5,985 nt of DNA from Lachnospiraceae bacterium (GTDB taxonomy: Bacteria > Bacillota > Clostridia > Lachnospirales > Lachnospiraceae), in assembly GCA_017380975.1 (NCBI GenBank), contig JAFOCX010000093.1:1-5985 (forward strand), given 5' to 3'. This document shows, in pieces, positions 1 through 5,608 of this stretch. The stretch's first letter is position 1, and every line of letters begins with the position of its first letter. The notes below the pieces were generated by a model. That model did not search any database. It had not been told where the DNA came from and saw only the letters and a list, made by a program, of their open reading frames with translations. The translations under genes were made by a program, and so were the position numbers.

Positions 1-451
1 ATTCTCCGCGCATGTTGTGGTAATGTCCGTCACATGCTTTTCCCGGACGTTCCAGACTGATAAAATGAGTCGGTGCAAACTCTGCGATACAATTCTTAAT
101 GAATGCCTCTGTGTGCTCTTCCGGAAGAAGGGCAAGTTTTGCTTTCGGCGCACGATAAGCGAGTGCTTCCTCTAAAAGGTGATAGGAAGCCTGATCGGTT
201 ACGACGAGAACTTCTGCGTCGGCATTTGTAAATGCAGATGCCAGATTGGCAGTGCCGGAAGGACCGTCTGTTTCTCCGATAAATACACCGTCACCAAGGC
301 GGACCGGGACACCGGTAAGGAGAAGAACTCTGGAAGCAGTTTTCAGTGTTTCAGCAGCCTCTGCGATCGGGTTGGACGGCAGTACGGATAAGAAGCCGCG
401 GCCACCAAGATCCTGTGTCATGATCTGATCTAATTCATGGTAAAATGTCAT
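1..451 (-). CDS. D-glutamate cyclase-like protein (DUF4392), 3' end outside window
   Basis: The reverse strand encodes the first 150 residues of a protein that continues past the left edge. The start is ATG at 449-451, preceded by a strong GGAGGA (457-462) about 5 nt upstream. Visible motifs are LLLTG (43-47), GETDGPSGT (59-67) and, near the edge, ERPG (134-137) followed by DGHYHNMRG (141-149). These match the glutamate cyclase-like family, which includes the mammalian mitochondrial enzyme (C14orf159/DGLUCY) that converts D-glutamate to 5-oxo-D-proline. Family members are usually near 300 residues, so roughly half is seen. No signal peptide or membrane segment is present, so it should be cytoplasmic. 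It is transcribed divergently from the DUF3870/ABC importer genes. Family assignment is fairly firm; the exact substrate in this organism is inferred only from the family. Confidence 0.82.
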   Translation of the reverse strand, partial: MTFYHELDQIMTQDLGGRGFLSVLPSNPIAEAAETLKTASRVLLLTGVPVRLGDGVFIGETDGPSGTANLASAFTNADAEVLVVTDQASYHLLEEALAYRAPKAKLALLPEEHTEAFIKNCIAEFAPTHFISLERPGKACDGHYHNMRGE

Positions 452-570
452 ATGTATCCTCCGAAAATAAAAAAAGACCCACTAATCCCGTAAAAAAGAT
501 CCATGGCTCTTATCTAAGAAGGGAACATCCGGGCAGGAGTCCCATTAAATAAAAAAATCAAATTCAGTTC
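452..570 (-). other. Long 5' leader of the D-glutamate-cyclase-like gene, possibly structured
   Basis: The distance from the predicted start site (about 570) to the ATG at 451 is about 120 nt, with no gene on either strand. Read as RNA, it has two U-tracts (complement of 492-497 and 469-475), each following a GG(A/G)UC block. A GGGACUC segment (complement of 537-543) can pair, using G-U pairs, with GGGUCUU (complement of 474-480) just before the second U-tract. That would give a loop closed by a weak terminator-like stem. A small UCUU/AAGA hairpin lies between them. I do not recognise a known riboswitch or T-box: the T-box AGGGUGGNACCGCG motif is absent. Attenuation is a possibility only. Confidence 0.35.
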
Positions 571-576
571 GAATCC

Positions 577-605
577 ATCATAATAAAAAGATCGGTTTCT
601 GTCAA
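577..605 (-). promoter_or_regulatory. Sigma-A type promoter for the D-glutamate-cyclase-like gene
   Basis: On the reverse strand the -35 is TTGACA (600-605) and the -10 is TATGAT (577-582), separated by exactly 17 nt. This is one mismatch from consensus over both boxes, so strong basal transcription is expected from about position 570. Confidence 0.8.
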
Positions 606-622
606 TGAAGTTTTAAAAAATG

Positions 623-651
623 TGGAAAGAATGGTCTTAGAATGTTATAAT
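623..651 (+). promoter_or_regulatory. Extended -10 promoter for DUF3870 and the ABC importer genes
   Basis: A consensus TATAAT (646-651) is preceded by TGT, which forms an extended -10 (TGnTATAAT). A TGGAAA (623-628) sits 17 nt upstream as a 4/6 match to the -35. Transcription would start near 658. This excludes the upstream GTG at 622 and leaves ATG 661 almost leaderless, which supports the downstream start of the gene. Confidence 0.7.
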
Positions 652-684
652 TGTGACAATATGGCGGAAGTGAGGACTATGCAT

Positions 685-1008
685 ATGTATGAGAAAAATA
701 CGATCCTTGTGGTAGGTCAGGCAAAACCAAGCAAAGACGATGCGATCTACAATCTGCACGGGGAGTTTTATATTAGTCTGGTATTAGACAGAGAGAGCGG
801 GAGAATACTGGACATGGACTGCAATACGATCCTGGAAGTGACAAAGAATTTTGTTGCATCGATGCTGATCGGAAAAAGCATCCGAGATGATGTGAAGGCG
901 CTGGAACTGGAGATCAAAGAACGATACTTTGCACTTACGCAGAAGCCTTTGATCGCGTGCATCAAAGACGCGCATAACCGCTATATGATGGTGACCGGAC
1001 AGAAATAG
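685..1008 (+). CDS. DUF3870 domain-containing protein
   Basis: A 107-residue cytoplasmic protein with no membrane segment. It matches DUF3870 along almost its whole length: GQAKPSKDD (11-19) near the N-terminus, HGEFYISLVLD (25-35), an IGKSI segment (62-66), and the conserved C-terminal stretch ERYFALTQKPLIACIKDAHNRY split across residues 79-100. The biochemical function of the family is unknown. I chose ATG 685 because AGGA (673-676) lies 8 nt upstream and the predicted transcript starts near 658. ATG 679 is a close alternative that adds two residues but has poor ribosome-site spacing. A 72-nt gap with no terminator separates it from the ABC ATPase, so co-transcription is likely and a role connected to that importer is plausible. 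Confidence 0.8.
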   Translation: MYEKNTILVVGQAKPSKDDAIYNLHGEFYISLVLDRESGRILDMDCNTILEVTKNFVASMLIGKSIRDDVKALELEIKERYFALTQKPLIACIKDAHNRYMMVTGQK

Positions 1009-1080
1009 CAAAACCGGACTTCACATGTGATGGGATCGTGACATATCTTATAACAAATCGATGATGTTGAGAGGCGGTCC

Positions 1081-1854
1081 ATGATACCAAAACTGGAAGT
1101 AAAGGATCTGAGCTATTCTTATCATTCGATGGATGGTGAAACGAAAGCTCTTTCGAATATATCATTTTCTGTTCATGCAGGTGAATTTCTGGCAGTGGTC
1201 GGACCATCCGGATGCGGAAAGTCCACCTTGCTTTCTTTGATCTGCGGATTGCTCAAAGCATCCGAAGGATCGGTTCTGATCGATGGAAAGCCGATGGAAA
1301 CAGGAGATTCGCGAATCGGATATATGCTGCAGAAGGACCACTTATTTGAGTGGAGAACGATTTTTTCGAATGCATGCCTGGGATTGGAAATTCAGAGGAA
1401 TCTTGATGAAGAGGGCAGGGAGCGTGTGAGACGTCTGCTGGAAACTTACGGATTGGAAGACTTTGCAGATGCCAGACCGTCAGAACTTTCCGGAGGCATG
1501 AGGCAGAGGGCTGCACTGATCCGAACTTTGGCACTGGAGCCGGATATCCTGCTTCTGGATGAACCGTTTTCTGCATTAGACTATCAGACAAGACTTGCCG
1601 TATGTGATGACATCAGCACGATCATTCGAGAACAGAAGAAGACAGCGATCCTGGTCACTCATGACTTATCGGAGGCGGTCAGTGCTGCAGACCGGATCCT
1701 GATACTGACAAAACGGCCGGGAAGGGTCAAAGATACGATAACTATAAAATTTCCGGACAATGCGGGCAGTCCGCTGCTGCGACGCAACTGTCCGGAATTT
1801 TCTTCTTATTTCAATGAGGTATGGAAGGTGCTTCGAGAGGGAGGTGCTTCATGA
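1081..1854 (+). CDS. ABC transporter ATP-binding protein, nitrate/sulfonate/taurine/HMP importer type
   Basis: A 257-residue ATPase that would power an importer at the inner face of the membrane. All motifs are intact: aromatic A-loop region around YSY (12-14), Walker A GPSGCGKST (41-49), Q-loop Gln84 in YMLQKDHLFEWRT, signature LSGGMRQR (136-143), Walker B ILLLDEP (156-162), D-loop SALD (164-167) and switch His194 in VTHD. The Q-loop context (QKDHLFEWRT) and the C-terminal KRPGRVKD resemble the SsuB/TauB/ThiZ-type branch (COG1116). The start is ATG 1081, with GAGG (1071-1074) 6 nt upstream. The stop overlaps the permease start as ATGA, which implies translational coupling. The substrate cannot be read from the ATPase. 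Confidence 0.92.
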   Translation: MIPKLEVKDLSYSYHSMDGETKALSNISFSVHAGEFLAVVGPSGCGKSTLLSLICGLLKASEGSVLIDGKPMETGDSRIGYMLQKDHLFEWRTIFSNACLGLEIQRNLDEEGRERVRRLLETYGLEDFADARPSELSGGMRQRAALIRTLALEPDILLLDEPFSALDYQTRLAVCDDISTIIREQKKTAILVTHDLSEAVSAADRILILTKRPGRVKDTITIKFPDNAGSPLLRRNCPEFSSYFNEVWKVLREGGAS

Positions 1855-2645
1855 ACGAGCAGGTAACTTCGGCACAATTGACATATGTTGCAAAGCAGAA
1901 CCGACGTCGGAGGATGGTCACAGCAGCCCGCGTTTTCGTTCTGATCATCTTTTTAAGCATCTGGGAACTGAGTGCAAGAATTGGTGTACTCAATGATTTT
2001 ATCTTCAGTTCACCATCAAAAATCATGTCCTGTATGGTGGAGATGATCCGGGATGGAAGCATGGTTTATCATACGGGGATCACGGTTTTGGAGACGATGG
2101 TAAGTTTCATCCTGGTCATTGTCCTCGGAATCGGAGGCGCGATTCTGTTATGGTCCAGCCGGACACTTTCTGAAATCTTAGATCCCTATCTGGTGATTCT
2201 GAACAGTCTCCCGAAGTCGGCGCTGGCTCCGATTTTGATCGTCTGGCTGGGGGCCAATGTAAGAACGATCATTGTCGCGGCAGTTTCTGTCGCTGTGTTT
2301 GGATCGATCCTGACGCTGCACAACGGTTTTTCCAATATGGACCGTGATCAGATAAAATTGATCGCTTCTCTTGGCGGATCAAAGAAGGATGTTATGATGA
2401 AAGTTTTGCTTCCCGGTTCGGTGCCGATGATCGTAAGCAATATGAAGGTGAATGTAGGACTGTGCCTGGTCGGTGTGATCATCGGAGAATTTCTGGCAGC
2501 CAAGGCAGGATTGGGGTACTTGATCATTTACGGATCCCAGACGTTTCAGTTAACGCTGGTGGTGACATCAATATTGATCCTCTGTATCTTATCGGCCTTG
2601 ATGTACAGAGGAATCGCATGGATTGAAAAGCGATTAGAGAAATAA
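1851..2645 (+). CDS. ABC transporter permease, SsuC/TauC/ThiX-like
   Basis: A 264-residue integral membrane protein, the membrane partner of the preceding ATPase. After a basic N-terminus (KQNRRRR, 15-21) come about six hydrophobic spans, starting near 24-42, 80-102, 125-155 (two close spans), 203-217 and 234-252. The EAA-type loop that contacts the ATPase lies at about 166-190, with the invariant-type Gly in ASLGGSKKD and the LLPGSVPMI exit. This is the BPD_transp_1 fold (COG0600). I chose ATG 1851 over the in-frame ATG 1821 because GAGAGGGAGG (1835-1844) sits 6 nt before 1851 and gives a 4-nt ATGA overlap. No substrate-binding protein gene follows; a terminator comes immediately after. The substrate is unknown. 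Confidence 0.9.
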   Translation: MNEQVTSAQLTYVAKQNRRRRMVTAARVFVLIIFLSIWELSARIGVLNDFIFSSPSKIMSCMVEMIRDGSMVYHTGITVLETMVSFILVIVLGIGGAILLWSSRTLSEILDPYLVILNSLPKSALAPILIVWLGANVRTIIVAAVSVAVFGSILTLHNGFSNMDRDQIKLIASLGGSKKDVMMKVLLPGSVPMIVSNMKVNVGLCLVGVIIGEFLAAKAGLGYLIIYGSQTFQLTLVVTSILILCILSALMYRGIAWIEKRLEK

Positions 2646-2646
2646 G

Positions 2647-2677
2647 AAAAGAGGATGCTGTCAAGGCATCCTCTTTT
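2647..2677. terminator. Bidirectional intrinsic terminator between the permease and the Xre gene
   Basis: A perfect 12-bp stem (2647-2658 with 2666-2677) with a 7-nt loop. It has a GC-rich core and A-tracts and T-tracts at its base, so it gives a U-tail on either strand. It starts 2 nt after the permease stop and lies 16 nt beyond the end of the convergent Xre gene, so it probably serves both. Confidence 0.9.
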
Positions 2678-2693
2678 GTATGTACAGAGTATA

Positions 2694-3131
2694 TTATTTA
2701 CCGCCAAAGATGTTCTGTACATTGCCAAGCAGTGTTTCCAGGATCATCTCCGTTGCATTCGCTTTTACGTTTAACAGGTTGAGAACCGATTTCTTCGTCT
2801 CAGAATCTGCTTTTCGGTATAGCTGGATCAGTTTCTTTTCTTCAGCCGTAACCATGTAGCTGGTCTTAGAGGAAGTACCGGAAGCGGAAGAAGACGGTTT
2901 CTTCGCGGAAGAGGAAGTGCCTTTTGCAGCATTGAGCAGAGAGGCCTGTGTGACTCCTGTGATCTTTGCGATCTGTTTTAACTGATCCTGGGTCAGGTTC
3001 TTTTTGCCGCGTTCTGCAAGGCTGATATCCTCAGCAGACAGTCCGGCGATCTTGCGGGCAAGCTGTTCCTGAGTCAGATCCGCATTGGTACGAGCTTCTT
3101 TGATGAGTGTTCCTACTTTTTTTGCTGCCAT
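2694..3131 (-). CDS. Small Xre-family helix-turn-helix protein with Ser-rich linker
   Basis: A 145-residue cytoplasmic protein. Residues about 8-65 form an Xre/HTH_3 domain: LIKEARTNADLTQEQLA is the typical first half, with the recognition region around LSAEDISLAERG (31-42). A low-complexity Ser/Lys/Thr linker follows (about 71-92). A C-terminal helical part (about 93-145) includes TAEEKKLIQLYRKADSETK, a stretch resembling the tail of other small Xre regulators. The start is ATG 3129-3131, behind AAGGGGGG on the reverse strand; the in-frame upstream ATG at 3155 has no ribosome site. It is divergent from the aldolase operon and could regulate it, but nothing in the sequence proves this. Homologues in Lachnospiraceae appear to be general housekeeping-type small regulators, so a local role is uncertain. 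Confidence 0.85.
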   Translation of the reverse strand: MAAKKVGTLIKEARTNADLTQEQLARKIAGLSAEDISLAERGKKNLTQDQLKQIAKITGVTQASLLNAAKGTSSSAKKPSSSASGTSSKTSYMVTAEEKKLIQLYRKADSETKKSVLNLLNVKANATEMILETLLGNVQNIFGGK

Positions 3132-3169
3132 TGTATAGCCCCCCTTAAAGGTCAAATTCTATTGTATTA

Positions 3170-3178
3170 ATCATACCA
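3170..3178 (-). promoter_or_regulatory. Extended -10 of a probable promoter for the Xre gene
   Basis: On the reverse strand, TATGAT (3170-3175) is preceded directly by TGG (3176-3178), an extended -10. The position 17 nt upstream carries only a weak -35 (TTTCTT). The leader to ATG 3131 would be about 32 nt. Confidence 0.5.
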
Positions 3179-3228
3179 TAAATCCCATAAGAAAGAAATG
3201 AGAAGGTGCATGAACCCAAGATATTTCA

Positions 3229-3257
3229 TTGACGTCAGCAATCGAAAAAGGTAAAAT
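3229..3257 (+). promoter_or_regulatory. Promoter of the aldolase-kinase-dehydrogenase operon
   Basis: TTGACG (3229-3234) and TAAAAT (3252-3257) are separated by exactly 17 nt, one mismatch per box. Transcription should begin near 3264, about 28 nt before the aldolase ATG. An 8-bp palindrome TGACGTCA (3230-3237) overlaps the -35 and could be a regulator site. Confidence 0.75.
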
Positions 3258-3291
3258 GAAGGTAGGTATTGAAACCGGAAATGGAGGCTTT

Positions 3292-3936
3292 ATGAGAGAT
3301 ATTATTATACAGAAAATTTTAGATGAAAAAGTGATCGCGATCGTTCGCGGTGTTTACGAAGAGGATTGTGTGAACCTTGCCAGAGCGCTGCATGAAGGCG
3401 GTGTGAACCTCCTGGAGGTTACCTTTGACCAGAGAAGTCATGAGGAGCGTTTACGCACCGTAAAAACGATCAAGATGTTAAATGAGACTCTTGGAGATAC
3501 CATGGCGTTTGGTGCAGGAACCGTTACAACCGTGGAGATGGTGGAGATGGCGAAGGGAGCAGGAGCGAAATTCATCATTTCTCCGGATACTTGCGAAGAA
3601 GTGATCCGTGCCACACGCGAGATGGAGATGGTTTCGATCCCGGGTGCCCTGACACCGACAGAGATCGCCAATGCTCACCGCTATGGTGCAGATTTTGTAA
3701 AAGTATTCCCGGTTGGAAATATGGGTGTTTCTTATATTAAAAATGTAGTGGCGCCGCTTAGCCATATTCGTTTGCTGGCAGTTGGCAGTGTGGACGGAAA
3801 TAATGTTGCAGACTATCTGGCAGCAGGAGCGGTAGGAGCCGGAGTTTCCAGCTGTCTGTTTAAAAAAGAATGGATCAAAGCAGGAGAGTGGGACAAGATT
3901 ACAGAAGCTGCCAAAACATTTGTTGCGAAACTGTAA
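3292..3936 (+). CDS. KDPG/KHG-family aldolase (2-keto-3-deoxy-6-phosphogluconate aldolase-like)
   Basis: A 214-residue class I aldolase of the Eda/KdgA family. The family cleaves 2-keto-3-deoxy-6-phosphogluconate, or 4-hydroxy-2-oxoglutarate, to pyruvate and an aldehyde. The Schiff-base lysine is Lys137 in VKVFP and the general base is Glu42 in LLEVTF. GAGTV (75-79), ISPD (96-99) and TPTEI (121-125) are in place, and the length is typical. Two E. coli Eda contact sites differ by my alignment: Arg49 corresponds to Asp46, and the Thr-Gly-Gly phosphate loop corresponds to Val164-Gly165-Ser166. Substrate preference may therefore differ from classical KDPG. The start is ATG 3292 with GGAGG (3283-3287) 4 nt upstream; earlier in-frame starts fall within the promoter. 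It is first in an operon with a kinase (32-nt gap) and a dehydrogenase. Confidence 0.88.
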   Translation: MRDIIIQKILDEKVIAIVRGVYEEDCVNLARALHEGGVNLLEVTFDQRSHEERLRTVKTIKMLNETLGDTMAFGAGTVTTVEMVEMAKGAGAKFIISPDTCEEVIRATREMEMVSIPGALTPTEIANAHRYGADFVKVFPVGNMGVSYIKNVVAPLSHIRLLAVGSVDGNNVADYLAAGAVGAGVSSCLFKKEWIKAGEWDKITEAAKTFVAKL

Positions 3937-3968
3937 AAAGTACTGCAGATGAAAGCATGGAGGTGCCC

Positions 3969-4559
3969 ATGGAACTCATTATTCTTGCAGGTATGCCTGC
4001 ATCAGGAAAAACGACATTTTCAAGAAAACTCAGCAGAGCATTGGGATATCCGGTTCTGGAAAAGGATGAGATCAAGGAAGAACTGTTTGATGTGATCGGA
4101 TTTGAGAATTATGCACAGAAACGTTTGATGGATACGGCTGCGACCGCGGTTCTCCTTCGCTGTGCAGACTCGATCCTTGGAAGCGGTCAGTCGCTGATCA
4201 TGGTCAATAATTTCAGAGAAGATGCAAAACCGGCAGTGGAGGAACTGCTGAAAAAACATCCGTGTCAGGCTGTGTTTGTATTTTTCGGCGGCGACGGAGA
4301 TGTATTCTACAAACGATATGTAGAGCGTGATAATCTGCATTTGCGTCATCTGGGTCATGTCCTTCAGGAACATTATCCGCCGCGTCCGGGCGATGCGCTG
4401 GAATATACGATGACACGTGAAGAATTCGCCGAGAAGTTTGAAAAGCTTGGCATGAACGAGTTTCATATCGACGGGATCGAACGAATCGATGTGGATGCGA
4501 CATATCCGGACCAGATCGATGTGGACAAACTGATCGCAGAGATCAAGGCTCATTTGTAA
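3969..4559 (+). CDS. P-loop kinase of the AAA_33 / zeta-toxin-like type, substrate unknown
   Basis: A 196-residue cytoplasmic protein with an N-terminal Walker A, GMPASGKTT (8-16). A KDEI motif (32-35) sits where small-molecule kinases of this group often bind substrate, and VNNF (79-82) ends the second strand. An Arg-containing lid segment, YKRYVERDN (114-122), follows. A histidine-rich stretch (HLRHLGHVLQEH, 124-135) comes next. The layout fits predicted small-molecule kinases near gluconate kinase and chloramphenicol phosphotransferase, not a toxin: no antitoxin gene is adjacent. I chose ATG 3969 because GGAGG (3959-3963) is 5 nt upstream; ATG 3957 overlaps that ribosome site. It lies between an aldolase and a dehydrogenase, so phosphorylation of a sugar acid or related intermediate is a reasonable inference, not shown by the sequence. 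Confidence 0.8.
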   Translation: MELIILAGMPASGKTTFSRKLSRALGYPVLEKDEIKEELFDVIGFENYAQKRLMDTAATAVLLRCADSILGSGQSLIMVNNFREDAKPAVEELLKKHPCQAVFVFFGGDGDVFYKRYVERDNLHLRHLGHVLQEHYPPRPGDALEYTMTREEFAEKFEKLGMNEFHIDGIERIDVDATYPDQIDVDKLIAEIKAHL

Positions 4560-4585
4560 GAAACAGAAATCGAGGGAATTGAACG

Positions 4586-5539
4586 ATGAAAAAGAAAGTA
4601 GCATTTATGACACGTCATCATTCCACATTGATCTGCGAAGAAGCACGAGAGATGTTGAAAGAGGCGGGCTTTGAGATTGTCAGCAATGATACAGGAAGAA
4701 TCCTTTCCAGAGAAGAGCAGAAAGCATTGATCCAAGATGCTTACGCGATCATTGCAGGAACGGAAAAATATGACCGTGAAATGCTGGAAGGCTGCGAGAA
4801 CTTAAAAGTTGTGACTCGATTTGGTGTGGGAACGGATAATTTCGATTTGCAGGCCATGCGTGAAATGGGACTGCAGGTGGGCGTGATCGCCAATTACAAT
4901 GCCGTTGCAGAATTTGCATTGACCTTGATCCTTTCCGTGATGAAAAATCTTCCTCGATATGATGCTGCGGTCCGTGAGGGAAAATGGAGTCGTTTTTCTA
5001 TGCGTGAGCTGACAGGAAAGACAGTCGGTCTCGTTGGATTCGGACGAATTGGCCGCAGACTTGCAGAATTATTATCCGGTTTTGGCGTGACGATCCTTGC
5101 GTATGATCCGTTTATCAATGAAGACGCCGCAAAAGAAAGAAAGGTGCAGGTGTCCGGATTGGAAGAACTGTTGGAGAAATCGGATATTGTTTCCTTGCAT
5201 CTTCCATCCACAAAGGAAACACACCATCTGATCAATGCAGAGACCATTAAAAAGATGAAGGATGGCGCGTACCTGATCAATACTGCCCGTGGATCTTTGG
5301 TGGACGAGCAGGCATTGTACGATGCTCTGGCTGGCGGAAAGCTGAGCGGAGCCAGCCTGGATGTGTTCGAGAAAGAACCGGTTACAAAAGAAAATCCGCT
5401 GTTTGGACTGGAGAATACGGTTCTGGCGCCGCATGTGTCTGCGCTCACTTACGAGACGAACTATAATGGCGGCCTGATCTGTGCGGAATCCATCATTCGT
5501 GTGGCAAACGGTGAAAAGCCGGTATATCCGCTGTGGTAG
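4586..5539 (+). CDS. NAD-dependent D-2-hydroxyacid dehydrogenase (phosphoglycerate dehydrogenase-like)
   Basis: A 317-residue cytoplasmic oxidoreductase interconverting a D-2-hydroxyacid and its 2-oxoacid. The N-terminal catalytic domain carries RFGVGTDNFD (78-87). The Rossmann domain has GFGRIG (151-156) and Asp174 in AYDP, which favours NAD over NADP. The catalytic triad is complete: Arg235 in NTARG, Glu264 in FEKEP and His283 in APHVSA. There is no C-terminal ACT or regulatory domain, so it is unlikely to be the full serine-pathway SerA of the long type. A glyoxylate/hydroxypyruvate reductase or sugar-acid enzyme is possible. The start is ATG 4586, with GAGGG (4572-4576) 9 nt upstream and 26 nt after the kinase stop. 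It is the last gene of the operon, with a terminator 24 nt downstream. Family is certain; substrate is not. Confidence 0.9.
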   Translation: MKKKVAFMTRHHSTLICEEAREMLKEAGFEIVSNDTGRILSREEQKALIQDAYAIIAGTEKYDREMLEGCENLKVVTRFGVGTDNFDLQAMREMGLQVGVIANYNAVAEFALTLILSVMKNLPRYDAAVREGKWSRFSMRELTGKTVGLVGFGRIGRRLAELLSGFGVTILAYDPFINEDAAKERKVQVSGLEELLEKSDIVSLHLPSTKETHHLINAETIKKMKDGAYLINTARGSLVDEQALYDALAGGKLSGASLDVFEKEPVTKENPLFGLENTVLAPHVSALTYETNYNGGLICAESIIRVANGEKPVYPLW

Positions 5540-5563
5540 AATCAAACAGAATGAAGATATAAG

Positions 5564-5591
5564 AAAGCCGAGGATGCGCTCCTCGGCTTTT
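5564..5591. terminator. Bidirectional intrinsic terminator after the dehydrogenase
   Basis: A perfect 11-bp GC-rich stem (5564-5574 with 5580-5590) with a 5-nt loop TGCGC. It is followed by a T-run on the + strand and has A-residues at its other base, so it can work in both directions. It closes the aldolase operon and faces the end of the azlD-like fragment. Confidence 0.9.
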
Positions 5592-5608
5592 GCTATGTGT
5601 GATTCCTA

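Noticed and set aside
179..428. Forward-strand open frames within the D-glutamate-cyclase-like gene
   Set aside because: They overlap a reverse-strand gene with clear family motifs, lack ribosome sites and show no recognisable domain.
452..570. T-box leader before the D-glutamate-cyclase-like gene
   Set aside because: There is no AGGGUGGNACCGCG-type antiterminator motif and the region is too short for a standard stem I.
622..684. Upstream in-frame starts (GTG 622, ATG 631, 661) for the DUF3870 gene
   Set aside because: They lie within or at the edge of the promoter, have no Shine-Dalgarno site, and add residues that do not look like the family.
1009..1080. TPP riboswitch or other known leader before the importer ATPase, expected if it were an HMP (ThiXYZ) system
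   Set aside because: The gap is only 72 nt and shows none of the conserved thiamine-box sequence, so a thiamine-precursor role is not supported.
1821..1850. ATG 1821 as start of the permease
   Set aside because: It would place the strong ribosome site inside the gene; ATG 1851 has ideal spacing and an ATGA overlap with the ATPase stop.
3270..3283. Possible CcpA catabolite-repression site (TGAAACCG half) in the aldolase leader
   Set aside because: Only the left half matches the cre consensus; the right half fails at several positions.
3229..3291. TTG 3229 as start of the aldolase
   Set aside because: The TTG is the first part of the -35 box; the transcript would begin downstream of it.
3969..4559. 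Zeta-toxin/antitoxin pair
   Set aside because: The P-loop protein resembles that fold loosely, but no epsilon-like antitoxin is next to it and it sits within a metabolic operon.
4894..5545. Long reverse-strand open frames across the dehydrogenase
   Set aside because: They are antisense shadows of a gene with complete catalytic motifs and have no ribosome site or recognisable domain.
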